Positions 6,991 through 14,856 are shown, counted from the first letter of the stretch. The stretch is 15,804 bases of DNA from Methanosarcinales archaeon (GCA_030672605.1 DAOVGE010000117.1:1-15804); one strand, 5' to 3'. Made by a program: numbers and translations. Notes: generated from the letters alone by a model not told the origin.

Positions 6991-8640
6991 CTATCCGAGC
7001 CCCAGAAGCGATGACACAGACGCCTTGCAGACCACAGCGCTGATCGCACCGATCCAGACCATCATCACGAAATGGGTGGTTCCATTCAGGAGGTTGCCGC
7101 CATCCACGAACCTGATCATCAGCGAGGAGAGTAGCGAGTGCAGAACGATGATTGTGGTTACGAGCGTGTAGAGGATGTCGATGTCGATGTCCGTGTACAG
7201 AATCATGCCCGTCGACATGCCGGGTGGAAGTTCCACGGCTTCAAACATGCCCTGCATCAACTCCACCACACCGAGCGAGACATAGAGCGTAAACCCGATT
7301 CCCGCGGTGAGTCCGTAGAAGACACCGATCATCGTCGAGGCGGACTGGTACCTCAGTTTCCGGAGCCGGACGATCTGGTGGAAGTTGGTTGCGATCATGT
7401 CGCCTACGGTCTCTGCCTCCCCTCCGAGATGCGTGGACTCAACAAACATCACGCTGAATCTCTGGATCAAGTTGCTCCCAGTCTCAACCGAAAACAGATT
7501 CCATGCATCCAGTTTGTTGATGCGCGAGACAAGCCTGCTGTACAGGCGGTTGATGGTCGTGGTGAGGGGGCCAAAGTCATGCATCCGCAGACTCTTGAGG
7601 GCTTCACCGATCATTCCGCCCCTTGCACTCGCAGAACTTCCGAGCGACCTGAGAAATGACGGATAATTATCATCCTTCCGCTTGATCTTCGCCTCCTCTT
7701 TCGCAGCGATTTGCCCGGTGTAGAGGAGCGGTGTCAGGATTATTGCGATCTTGATCACATCAGGGGCGATTACGAATCTGACCAGAACAATAGCGACAAG
7801 GCAGCCGGCAAGCGAGAAGACGATAGATCGCTTCAGCTTGCGGTCGGATTCGCTCTCGATTCCGAGTTGCTGCCATATCTTGTCCTTCGGCATCTTTGCC
7901 CTGATGAACATGATGACGCTGAAGTCGGCTACAGCGAATGAAAAGACGGATATCAGCATAAGATTCGTGGCATCCATCCCTGTTATAATCGGCATGATCG
8001 CTGAAAACGACGCGAGAAAGATGAGCGACATGATGAGCGACACAAACATCTCCTTCACGATATCAATGGATGTGAGCGCGCCGCCATACATCGTGGCATA
8101 GTCCCGCATCACAGTGTCCTGCTCAGCTCCCAGGAACCGCTCGATCTTCTCTCCTGACTGGACCGCATGCGCGAACCTGTCCAGAAAATCGGCAAATATC
8201 ACAGACGGGGTCCGCTCGGCAACGAACCTGCATGCGTCAGCAAGGCTCAGGTTCCACGTATCCATGAGTAGGTATATTTTTCCGCATTCCTCTCCGATCA
8301 GGTGATAGTTCGGATCCTCGGAAAGCATCTTGAAGAGTTCCTTGCGTGCTGTGTTTGCCAGAGCGAGTGCGCCCATCTGCGTGACAAAATAATGCATGTC
8401 GCTGTCGATATCCTTCGCCTTTGCGGCTGCGACAGAGAACGGATACATTATCACAAATGCGATGCAGATCACCGGAACAGCGAGCAGGATATATTTCGCA
8501 GACCCTAAAAAAAGCTCCGGAAACAGGGAGTATAACAGAAATGAGAGTATGAATCCAAAGATTATGATCGGCAGAGCGAATCGCTTGATGTATTTCGGAA
8601 GCGGTACATTGAGCGCTGCGATCGCCTTCTTAAGTTCCAT
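6991..8640 (-). CDS. ArlJ/FlaJ-like type II secretion F domain membrane protein
   Basis: The 549-residue protein has the layout of the archaeal ArlJ/TadC platform: two N-terminal transmembrane segments (about 19-41 and 48-70), a cytoplasmic T2SSF helical domain (about 80-195), membrane segments about 200-255 and 275-310, a second T2SSF domain (about 315-430, with FLRSLGSSASARGGMIGEAL and STHLGGEAETVGDMI), and a C-terminal membrane cluster. Such proteins anchor the assembly ATPase ArlI/PilB-like partner for archaella or type IV pili. No ATPase or pilin gene is beside it: the neighbours are a tRNA methylase and purB. ATG 8640 is preferred over TTG 8664; GGGGG lies 5 nt upstream of it and a TATA-like ACTATAATTT is about 30 nt upstream. 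Archaellum versus adhesive pilus cannot be decided here. Confidence 0.88.
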   Translation of the reverse strand: MELKKAIAALNVPLPKYIKRFALPIIIFGFILSFLLYSLFPELFLGSAKYILLAVPVICIAFVIMYPFSVAAAKAKDIDSDMHYFVTQMGALALANTARKELFKMLSEDPNYHLIGEECGKIYLLMDTWNLSLADACRFVAERTPSVIFADFLDRFAHAVQSGEKIERFLGAEQDTVMRDYATMYGGALTSIDIVKEMFVSLIMSLIFLASFSAIMPIITGMDATNLMLISVFSFAVADFSVIMFIRAKMPKDKIWQQLGIESESDRKLKRSIVFSLAGCLVAIVLVRFVIAPDVIKIAIILTPLLYTGQIAAKEEAKIKRKDDNYPSFLRSLGSSASARGGMIGEALKSLRMHDFGPLTTTINRLYSRLVSRINKLDAWNLFSVETGSNLIQRFSVMFVESTHLGGEAETVGDMIATNFHQIVRLRKLRYQSASTMIGVFYGLTAGIGFTLYVSLGVVELMQGMFEAVELPPGMSTGMILYTDIDIDILYTLVTTIIVLHSLLSSLMIRFVDGGNLLNGTTHFVMMVWIGAISAVVCKASVSSLLGLG

Positions 8641-8929
8641 AGTATCCCCCACAGGTAACTTCAATAAATTATAGTACTTACGCTGTTGTATTCTTTTCGG
8701 TGCGGGTGCCGGGTTTCATTCAAAGCGAAATTTATGCCAGTGCTGCGTATAATCAGCGGCAAATAAAACTTTTAGCCACAGATTAACACTGATTCCACTG
8801 ATTTTATCAATCCTATCGTATGTGTATTTGCAGGATTGGAATCATGTTTTTCAACCGACCAGAAGGAATTAAAAAGACTCGACCACCAAACCACAATATT
8901 CATAAACTCGCCCATTATAAGTGACAAGA
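8641..8929. promoter_or_regulatory. Divergent intergenic region, ArlJ-like gene / purB
   Basis: Leftward, ACTATAATTT (minus strand of 8666-8675) lies about 30 nt before the ArlJ-like ATG. Rightward, TTCATAAA (8899-8906) lies about 28 nt before the purB ATG, and AAGTGA just ahead of it may be the ribosome binding site. The middle holds AGCCACAGATTAACACTGAT (8775-8794), which loosely resembles the palindromic repeat arms but is too diverged to assign. No gene is visible in this stretch. Confidence 0.45.
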
Positions 8930-10270
8930 ATGGCAGTTCATCCAATCGAATACCGGTATGGCACAGAGGAGATGAAAGGCGTCTGGAATGAGGAGACACG
9001 CCTCCACAAACTCCTCTGCGTCGAAAGCGCGCTCGCGACGGCTGAATCAGAAGTGGGACTGATCCCGGCAGAGGACGCTCGGACGATCGCAGAGAAGATT
9101 CACGCAGTCTCACTCGACCGGGTAAATGAGATCGAGGACGAGATTCAGCACGATGTCATGGCTCTCGTGCTCGCGATTGCGGAGCAGTGCGGTGACGCGG
9201 GAAAATGGGTACATTTCGGTGCGACATCAAGCGACATCCTTGACACTGCGACCGCACTCCAGTTGCGCGATGCAATCGCTATTATGGGGGAGCGGTTGCA
9301 CCGATTGCTCGATCTTCTTGTCAGGCAGGCTGATCTGCACAGGGAGACGGTCTGCGCCGGGCGCACGCATGGTCAGATCGGAATTCCAACGACGTACGGG
9401 ATGCGGTTTGCGATATGGGCATGCGAGATTGAGCGGCAGATCGAGCGCATGGACCAACTGCGTCCGAGAGTCGTGGTCGGCAAGATCGGTGGCGCTGTCG
9501 GGACGCAGGCGTCTTTCGGCAAGAAGGGTATCGCAATTCAGAAGAAGACGATGGATACGCTCGGGATCGGGTCGGTCGATGTCGCAAACCAGATCGTTCA
9601 GCGTGACCGGCATTGCGAGTTCGTGATGTGGATGGCAAACATCGCAACCACGCTGGATAAGATCTGCACGACGATCAGAAACCTGCAGCGAAGCGAGATT
9701 GCCGAGGTCGCAGAAGGGTTCGGGAAGAAGCAGGTCGGATCCTCAACGATGCCGCACAAGCGCAACCCGATCAAATCAGAGCAGGTCTGCGGGCTCGCGA
9801 GGATTGTTCGGGGGATGGTTGAGCCGGACCTTCTGAATAACACGCTATGGGATGAGCGAGACCTCACAAACTCATCCTGCGAACGTATAGTCTTTCCGGA
9901 AACATGCATACTCACGGATCACCTGATCAACCTGACCATAAAAATCATAGATGGTCTTGAATTCTATCCTGCGAATATCAAGCGGAACCTTGAGCATTAC
10001 CGCGGGCTGAATATGGCGGAGTCCGTAATGATCGTGCTTGCCGAGCATATCGGGCGTCAGGAGGCGCACAGTGTAATTCGGGACTGCGCAATTGCGGCAC
10101 GGGATGGCGATAGGAATCTACTGGATGTGCTGCTGGAGAGAGAGGAGGTCACAGCGCACCTCGATTCAGATGAGATTGTGGCTGCACTGGATCCATACGG
10201 ATACATCGGGACCGCGGTTGAGCAGGTGGATGCTGTCGTTGCGAGGCTGCGGACGCAGACACAGGTGTGA
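8930..10270 (+). CDS. purB: Adenylosuccinate lyase
   Basis: PurB catalyses two fumarate-releasing steps in purine synthesis: SAICAR to AICAR, and adenylosuccinate to AMP. The 446-residue protein has the fumarase/aspartase superfamily blocks in order: KWVHFGATSSDILDTATALQ with the conserved TSSD (about 91-110), GRTHGQIGIPTTYG with the catalytic histidine region (about 143-156), and the signature GSSTMPHKRNPIKSEQ carrying the mobile-loop serine (about 270-285), then RDLTNSSCERI. ATG 8930 starts the family-typical MAVHPIEYRYG; GTG 8921 would add three residues. It is a single-gene unit divergent from the ArlJ-like gene and followed by a long non-coding gap. Confidence 0.97.
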   Translation: MAVHPIEYRYGTEEMKGVWNEETRLHKLLCVESALATAESEVGLIPAEDARTIAEKIHAVSLDRVNEIEDEIQHDVMALVLAIAEQCGDAGKWVHFGATSSDILDTATALQLRDAIAIMGERLHRLLDLLVRQADLHRETVCAGRTHGQIGIPTTYGMRFAIWACEIERQIERMDQLRPRVVVGKIGGAVGTQASFGKKGIAIQKKTMDTLGIGSVDVANQIVQRDRHCEFVMWMANIATTLDKICTTIRNLQRSEIAEVAEGFGKKQVGSSTMPHKRNPIKSEQVCGLARIVRGMVEPDLLNNTLWDERDLTNSSCERIVFPETCILTDHLINLTIKIIDGLEFYPANIKRNLEHYRGLNMAESVMIVLAEHIGRQEAHSVIRDCAIAARDGDRNLLDVLLEREEVTAHLDSDEIVAALDPYGYIGTAVEQVDAVVARLRTQTQV

Positions 10271-10340
10271 GGGTCTGAAAAATTGGCGACCGACCGCGGG
10301 ACCGGTACGCACCCAATATTGCATGGATATTTGCATATAA

Positions 10341-10370
10341 AACCCCGAGATTACACAAGATTAACACAGG
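10341..10370 (+). repeat. Fragment of palindromic repeat family, copy 3
   Basis: The segment 10346-10369, beginning CGAGATTACACA and ending GATTAACACAG, matches the minus strand of 3099-3122 in copy 2 at 23 of 24 positions. Only one arm and its inner neighbour are present; the rest of the element is missing. Confidence 0.7.
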
Positions 10371-10508
10371 TACGTGTTTAGGGCTTGTAGAAAAATAAAG
10401 TAGCATTTTTGGCAGGTAGACCCCCATATAAAAATCATGATAGAGGACAGTTAGGCACATGAAGAAAGTTGAAATTTCCTGATTCTGATGGATTCTGTGG
10501 TTTCCAAT

Positions 10509-10568
10509 CTTTGCGCCCTTGCGTCATCGCGTCTTTGCGTTCCTCTGATCTAACGCAAGGTCGCAAAG
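10509..10568. repeat. Inverted repeat with TTTGCG blocks
   Basis: CTTTGCGCCCTTGCGTC (10509-10525) is the near-perfect reverse complement (15 of 17) of 10552-10568, around a 26-base spacer that itself contains another CTTTGCGTT. This is a hairpin-forming repeat distinct from the CCACGAGATTACACA family. Similar TTTGCG-rich palindromes occur as intergenic repeats in various genomes. Confidence 0.6.
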
Positions 10569-10683
10569 TTGAGAGAGATACGCCAGCGTTTTTTCACATA
10601 CGCGAGGGAGCTACCGTTAGCGACCACCGAAAGCATCAGAACTATGAAATTTCAATATGTTATTTTTCGGTGACGACTTAGCT

Positions 10684-10713
10684 AACCACAAGATTGCACA
10701 GATTTCCACAAGA
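10684..10713 (+). repeat. Fragment of palindromic repeat family, copy 4
   Basis: AACCACAAGATTGCACAG (10684-10701) matches 3055-3072 at 16 of 18 positions and is followed by ATTTCCACAAG, which resembles ATCTCCACAAG inside copy 2. The block between them is deleted and the second arm is absent. Confidence 0.55.
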
Positions 10714-10892
10714 AAGTATGAGGGGCAGGATATAAAATGCAAACATATTACAGATATCTTGTATGTACTACCATCTTATTGTGTCAATCTCGTAGTTTTT
10801 TTGCCTCAGATAAGATACAAATTATTAAATCTTTCTACGAATACCCATCAGAAAAATGTGCGCAGCACCCACATCGGCAATAGCGGATACGA

Positions 10893-12005
10893 TCACAGCC
10901 TCCTCCTGAACTCAGGATCGCGCATCAGACACGACTTCGCATTGTACGCAGAGTCCTTCCTGATCCGTTTCCAGATCGTTCTGATGCGCTCCTCCCGAAT
11001 ATTCCCATAAGGAATCGGGATGCATGCGCATGGCAGCACATCGCCCTGCGGCGTTATGTGAAGCCATCTCCGCCCTGCAAAACAGCCTGTTGTCTTCATC
11101 GCATGCGGTATCGAGAATACCCGCACTCGCCTGTCGTCTGATGCCCATTTCACAAACGAATCAAGGGTTTCACGATCTGAATTACTCAGAACATCGCTTT
11201 CATGATCGATCCACCGCCCGGTCGGCACAATCTCATAAAACGATAGCTCATGCGCCCCGGTCTCCACAGCGAGTGAATAAAATTCCCACAGATCGTTGAC
11301 GTTCATCGGAGAGAGCACGACATAGATGTTGACAAGCATGCCCGCCGCAAGCGAGTTTTTGATTGCAGCGAGCGCATCATCGAATACCCCGCTTCTGCCC
11401 CTTATGCGGTCATGCTCCTCAGGATGGGGGCTGTCAAGGCTCACATTGACCGCAAACATCCCGGCACTCCTGAGCGATTCTGCCAGCTCCCGGGTAAGCC
11501 CGGTTCCGGACGTGAATACTGTCGCAATCGCTTTGTCAGGATCCACGTGGCTGACCACCTCAGCAAGCTCCGGGTAGACCATGGGCTCGCCGCCATCGAA
11601 TATGATCATCGTGGTGCCCATCTCGATCACCTGATCGATTATCTCCTTAACCTCGTCCGGTGAGAGGGAGTCCCGGTTATCGGTGTCGGGAAGCGCACAG
11701 TGGATGCACCGGTTCGGACACTCCTCGGTTACGGATATCGTCACCTGATCCGGGATGTTTTTGCCAAGTCTGGCATTGAACTGGCTTTTCACAAGCCGAT
11801 CGAACGCTTTTCCTGGTATCGGCGGCATCCACGTCGAGAAGATCAGTTCTTCTCCATTTTCGCCGATTGGAATCGAGTTTTCGAAGAGATCGAGAAGATC
11901 TGATGTGAACGGCTTTACAACCGGGGCGAGGATGCCTTTCATGGACATTCTGCCATTTGCGTCCAGCCAGACGCTGAACCATGGGATTTTGTACAGTGGG
12001 TACAT
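10893..12005 (-). CDS. Radical SAM protein with SPASM-like C-terminus
   Basis: The protein (370 residues from ATG 12005) carries the radical SAM cluster motif C96-x3-C100-x2-C103 (ECPNRCIHC), then the SAM-binding GGEP (IIFDGGEPMVYPEL), a central TIM-barrel part with VNVSLDSP and DRIRG, and a C-terminal half SPASM-like region with CFAGRRWLHITPQGDVLPC, a further cysteine and GNIRE. It should use a [4Fe-4S] cluster to generate the 5'-deoxyadenosyl radical; the auxiliary cluster suggests peptide or cofactor modification, but the substrate is unknown. The frame continues upstream to GTG 12122, but that extension translates to a proline-rich, low-complexity segment with tracts of G on the other strand, so I treat it as leader. 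The N-terminal 85 residues before the barrel are family-specific and unrecognised. It is followed by the repeat-rich gap and preceded by an antitoxin-like gene. Confidence 0.85.
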   Translation of the reverse strand: MYPLYKIPWFSVWLDANGRMSMKGILAPVVKPFTSDLLDLFENSIPIGENGEELIFSTWMPPIPGKAFDRLVKSQFNARLGKNIPDQVTISVTEECPNRCIHCALPDTDNRDSLSPDEVKEIIDQVIEMGTTMIIFDGGEPMVYPELAEVVSHVDPDKAIATVFTSGTGLTRELAESLRSAGMFAVNVSLDSPHPEEHDRIRGRSGVFDDALAAIKNSLAAGMLVNIYVVLSPMNVNDLWEFYSLAVETGAHELSFYEIVPTGRWIDHESDVLSNSDRETLDSFVKWASDDRRVRVFSIPHAMKTTGCFAGRRWLHITPQGDVLPCACIPIPYGNIREERIRTIWKRIRKDSAYNAKSCLMRDPEFRRRL

Positions 12006-12146
12006 GGGTATACGGGATGAGTATACGGTGGGATGGGGGCGAGTGGGAGCAAGTGGGGTGGGTGCGGAATGCGACGTGAATCTAAAAATTCGCTTGTTTA
12101 GGCGGTATTTATTGATCTTCACCTAACGGATAACTCCGCATCCGAT

Positions 12147-12434
12147 CTATGCCGCTTTTGTTGCCTTTTCTCGGAGCCAGAGGTTTATCAGCGCCTCTGT
12201 TGACACGCCCTGTCGTCGTGCATGTGTTCGGAGCTGGGCGAGCAGGTCTTTTGCCACAGCGCAATATACCTTGCTTGACCGGATGTCTATGTGCATTTCC
12301 ACATCATCCATCTGGTCTTCATAGTCGGCAGTGCTGTGGGTGTCCCAGAATGCCACAAACTCTTCGAGCGAGTCAAAGTCCTCTGGCAATGGGTCAATGT
12401 CGCGTTGGGTGGTCTGTTTCGTACTTTCTGGCAT
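12147..12434 (-). CDS. CopG/BrnA-type antitoxin-like protein (PF12441-like), no toxin adjacent
   Basis: The 95-residue protein has the layout of the CopG_antitoxin family. There is a polar N-terminus, then LPEDFDSLEEFVAFWDTHSTADY (FWDTHSTADY is the family hallmark), a short strand region HIDIRSSKVYCAV, and a C-terminal helical RHH-like part LLAQLRTHARRQGVSTEALINLWLREK. Such antitoxins bind DNA as dimers and neutralise a BrnT-like or other small toxin encoded beside them. Here neither side holds a recognisable toxin. ATG 12434 is used. A GTG at 12479 is in frame, and the frame stays open further upstream to about 12525 with protein-like sequence (VEVYEACDADYATLVKVTEF), which may be a remnant of another gene. 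It lies about 140 nt upstream of the radical SAM start on the same strand. Confidence 0.75.
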   Translation of the reverse strand: MPESTKQTTQRDIDPLPEDFDSLEEFVAFWDTHSTADYEDQMDDVEMHIDIRSSKVYCAVAKDLLAQLRTHARRQGVSTEALINLWLREKATKAA

Positions 12435-12674
12435 AACTCTTTCTCTCTTTTTAGTCCGGATGAATTCAGTGACTTTCACCAGTGTGGCATAATCTGCATC
12501 GCATGCCTCATATACCTCAACTATACATCACCTTCTGCTGGCTACGAGATGCAATGGCGGACACCGTCTGGCTTGCGATGTGGAGTTTGCAGGATTTACG
12601 GAGTATGTTTCCAACTCGCCCTCGCAAAATCATATCATCCACATGACCCCCCCATCTCACTGCGGTCTACCGTC

Positions 12675-13463
12675 TCACACCTTCCCGACCGAGAGTATAT
12701 ACACCGGAACCTCATCCTCTGGCAGCGCGAGCAGTTCGGAGACCTCGTCCTCGTAGAACGCACCGATTGCGCAGACTCCAAGATTGATCGCTTCTGCTTG
12801 CAGGTACACGTTCTGCGCCGCATGCCCTGCCTCGATGTACACATATTGCACTCCGCGGTCCCCGTACTTGACAGTAGTTCGCTCAAAGACGGCTGTGAAG
12901 ACGATATCGATGGCAGCGTCCGTTATCTGGCTCTGATCCAGTGCACATGCCGAGAGATTCCTTCGCTGGTCGCAATCGTTGATCTTTCGCAGCGCATGCC
13001 CCTCCACCTGGTAATGGTACACGCCATCAGAGAGTAAATCGACGCTTCCAGCGACCAGATACACCTCTAGCGGATAGAGCGCCCCTGCTGACGGCGCTGT
13101 TCTGAATCCATCACTCGATGTTCTGCCCTGCGCCGCCCAGAGCAACTGAGAGACGTCCGCGAGCGTGATCGGCTCGTCCCTGTAACTTCTGACAGACCTG
13201 CGACGGGAAAGCGCCTCTTCGATCGACATCCCGCCTGTTGCTTCCGGTTCAGGGAGCGCGATTCTCGCATCTGTGCTCTGTTTCATCTTCTCTTCCGTGC
13301 TTTTTTCCATATTCGGTTCCATACCCTGCTCCGCATCTCCGTAATCGGCGCAACCTGTGACCAGCACCGTGACTGTTATCAGGATCAGCGCGATGCATGC
13401 GGCTCTACCAGTCCTGACTGTGGATGTACCGGGCGCCCGACGACTCTTCAATAGCGATCGCAT
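12675..13463 (-). CDS. SagB/ThcOx-type nitroreductase, predicted lipoprotein
   Basis: The 262-residue protein begins with a basic stretch, a hydrophobic segment (about 20-36) and a lipobox-like LVTGC with Cys-38, indicating export and lipid anchoring. A charged, low-complexity linker (39-78) follows. The nitroreductase domain from about 80 shows RRRSVRSY for FMN phosphate contact, then QLLWAAQG, TAPSAGALYPLEVYLV (about 120-135), YHYQVEGHALRKI, and near the end EAGHAAQNVYLQAEAINLG and LPEDEVPVYILSVGK. These match the SagB-type dehydrogenase branch, flavin enzymes that oxidise azolines in peptide natural products; free-standing archaeal members have no known substrate. No ribosome binding site is evident. 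The right end of the TnpB element lies only about 31 nt upstream, so the native promoter is probably displaced. Confidence 0.85.
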   Translation of the reverse strand: MRSLLKSRRAPGTSTVRTGRAACIALILITVTVLVTGCADYGDAEQGMEPNMEKSTEEKMKQSTDARIALPEPEATGGMSIEEALSRRRSVRSYRDEPITLADVSQLLWAAQGRTSSDGFRTAPSAGALYPLEVYLVAGSVDLLSDGVYHYQVEGHALRKINDCDQRRNLSACALDQSQITDAAIDIVFTAVFERTTVKYGDRGVQYVYIEAGHAAQNVYLQAEAINLGVCAIGAFYEDEVSELLALPEDEVPVYILSVGKV

Positions 13464-13493
13464 ACCTTATGTGCGAAGATACGTGTATTCATC

Positions 13494-13650
13494 GTGACAT
13501 CCTCCCCGCTACAAGTAGCGGGGCTTCCTTCCTGTTTCATTGATTCATCCCTTGATGACATCTCCAACAGGCCCACCCCCGGTGTCCCCGGGTGCAACTA
13601 CACCGATCAGGTTTTGATCCTGAAGGGCGAATTTCTTTATGTTGATGCTT
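13494..13650 (-). ncRNA. Putative omega-RNA (TnpB guide RNA scaffold) with right-end hairpin
   Basis: In tnpB elements the guide RNA overlaps the 3' end of tnpB and runs to the right end. Here the last tnpB codons (minus strand) contain the G/C-rich block CACCCGGGGACACCGGGGGT, able to fold and typical for archaeal omega-RNA regions. The scaffold would end with the perfect inverted repeat 13504-13512 / 13515-13523 and the trailing GGATGTCA. The 16-20 nt beyond the end (minus strand from about 13494, starting CGATGAATACACG) would be the guide, taken from DNA upstream of the nitroreductase gene. Boundaries are estimates. Confidence 0.55.
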
Positions 13651-14711
13651 GCGTTTACGTCTCGATCATGAAGCGTTCCACACTCTGCACAAGTCCATTT
13701 ACGATCAGAGAGTTCCAGACCGCTGTTGATCGATCCGCAAACACTACATATCTTTGAGGATGGCTCAAACTGCCCGATCCTCAACAGAGTTTTTCCGCGC
13801 CACTCACACTTGTACTCAAGTTGTCTGAAAAACTCGCTCCAAGACACATCACCAATCGCTTGCGCAAGGTGGTGATTTTTCATCATTCCAGACACATTAA
13901 GAGTTTCTACAGCAATTGCTTGGTTCTCACTTACTAATTTTGTAGTTAGTTTGTGCAGAAAGTCTTTACGCCGGTTTGCGATCTTCTCGTGTTGCTTTGT
14001 GACTCGATACTTTGCCTTATCTCGGTTTTTCGATCCTTTTTTTTTCCGGCTTTCTCTTCTTTGTAATAGCTTCAACCGTTGGATAGAATCTCTCAAAAAT
14101 TTTGGATTATCTATTTTAGTACCATCTGACATCGTTACAAAGTCTGCTATCCCCACATCGAGTCCTATGGTGCTATCGTATCCGAATGATTCTTTTTCCG
14201 GTGTTTCTCTTCCATCTTCAACCAGTATGCTTATGAAAAACTTACCGGTTGCAGCCATTGAAACCGTTGCAGTTTTTAAAATCCCTTCAAACATTCTATG
14301 AAGGGTTGTTTTTACCCATCCGATTTTAGGGAGTCTTATCTGGTTGGTATCAAAGTCTACTATATAGTTTTGTGGTACTTGAAAGGACTGGATAGGATTC
14401 TTTCTTGATTTAAACTTTGGGAATCCACGTTTTTCTCTGAAAAACCGTTTAAATGCTGAATCAAGACGTTTGTTTGCTTCTTGTAATGACTGCGAATTAA
14501 CTTCTTTCATCCATTCAAACTCTTTTTTAAGGTCTGGAAGCATGCTATTGAGATCGAAACGTGTTAAAATCTTCTTATCAGTCTCGTATGCTTTGATCTT
14601 CTGCTCAAGTGACCAGTTGTATACAAAACGGCACGCTCCAAAGTGTTTGAGAAACATTTCTCTTTGCTCCTCGTCTGGATACATCCGGTATTTGTATGCT
14701 ATCAGCATCAT
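13545..14711 (-). CDS. tnpB: TnpB, RNA-guided DNA endonuclease of IS200/IS605 family
   Basis: TnpB uses omega-RNA to cut DNA next to a short target-adjacent motif and helps keep its element in the genome; it is the ancestor type of Cas12. The 388-residue protein is full length. The N-terminus (AYKYRMYPDEEQ, then ACRFVYNWSLEQ) is the OrfB helix-turn-helix region. All three RuvC residues are present: Asp-185 (GLDVG), Glu-269 (AVETLNVSGM) and Asp-351 (HDRDVNAS). A complete zinc finger has Cys-322, 325, 341 and 344. Nothing suggests decay. ATG 14711 is followed at once by a second ATG; no strong ribosome binding site precedes it. Codon use is more AT-rich than in the neighbours, consistent with transfer. 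Confidence 0.95.
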   Translation of the reverse strand: MMLIAYKYRMYPDEEQREMFLKHFGACRFVYNWSLEQKIKAYETDKKILTRFDLNSMLPDLKKEFEWMKEVNSQSLQEANKRLDSAFKRFFREKRGFPKFKSRKNPIQSFQVPQNYIVDFDTNQIRLPKIGWVKTTLHRMFEGILKTATVSMAATGKFFISILVEDGRETPEKESFGYDSTIGLDVGIADFVTMSDGTKIDNPKFLRDSIQRLKLLQRRESRKKKGSKNRDKAKYRVTKQHEKIANRRKDFLHKLTTKLVSENQAIAVETLNVSGMMKNHHLAQAIGDVSWSEFFRQLEYKCEWRGKTLLRIGQFEPSSKICSVCGSINSGLELSDRKWTCAECGTLHDRDVNASINIKKFALQDQNLIGVVAPGDTGGGPVGDVIKG

Positions 14712-14754
14712 GTCATTATTGGATTTACCATTACTTAAATGTTTTGGTAAGTGA

Positions 14755-14778
14755 CGACATTCATCCGTTTATCGGTGA
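14755..14778 (-). repeat. Small hairpin motif upstream of tnpB (motif B)
   Basis: CGACATTCAT is followed by a short stem (TCA.CCG against CGG.TGA around TTTAT). The same ten bases stand exactly 102 nt away beside the hairpin at 14868-14885. This is probably a left-end structure of the IS element or a decayed copy of its terminus. Confidence 0.4.
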
Positions 14779-14856
14779 TTCTGTAGTGATAGTTTTATTG
14801 TACAGTGAATGATAGTGCAAACTTGTTGTCACTACGTTGAGAATACAACCAATCGG

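Larger units (their letters stand above)
10271..10892. other. Non-coding stretch with repeat fragments
   Basis: This 620-base gap between purB and the leftward radical SAM gene contains no convincing gene; the few open frames have low-complexity, non-protein-like translations. It starts with an imperfect hairpin (ATTGG at 10282-10286 against CCAAT at 10313-10317). It holds two fragments of the palindromic repeat family (10341-10370 and 10684-10713) and a separate inverted repeat at 10509-10568. It becomes AT-rich toward 10830. It looks like a repeat-accumulating spacer. Confidence 0.6.

Noticed and set aside
7138..7659. Open frames on the plus strand inside the ArlJ-like gene
   Set aside because: They are antisense to a gene with good membrane and T2SSF features; the open frames reflect codon bias of the real gene.
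9126..9626. 166-codon frame within purB
   Set aside because: It is a shifted frame of purB, Ser/Arg-rich and without homology cues.
10282..10317. Hairpin after purB as intrinsic terminator
   Set aside because: The stem is interrupted by mismatches and bulges and no T-run follows; archaeal termination would not need it.
10469..11010. Open frames in the gap after purB
   Set aside because: They lack protein-like composition, cross inverted repeats, and the last overlaps the radical SAM gene antisense.
12006..12122. N-terminal extension of the radical SAM protein from GTG 12122
   Set aside because: It translates to a proline- and basic-rich, low-complexity segment, and the DNA has promoter-like AT elements and G tracts; ATG 12005 starts protein-like sequence.
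12291..13037. 248-codon open frame on the plus strand
   Set aside because: It is antisense to the antitoxin and nitroreductase genes, which have clear motifs; its own translation is rich in Cys/His/Arg without recognisable domains.
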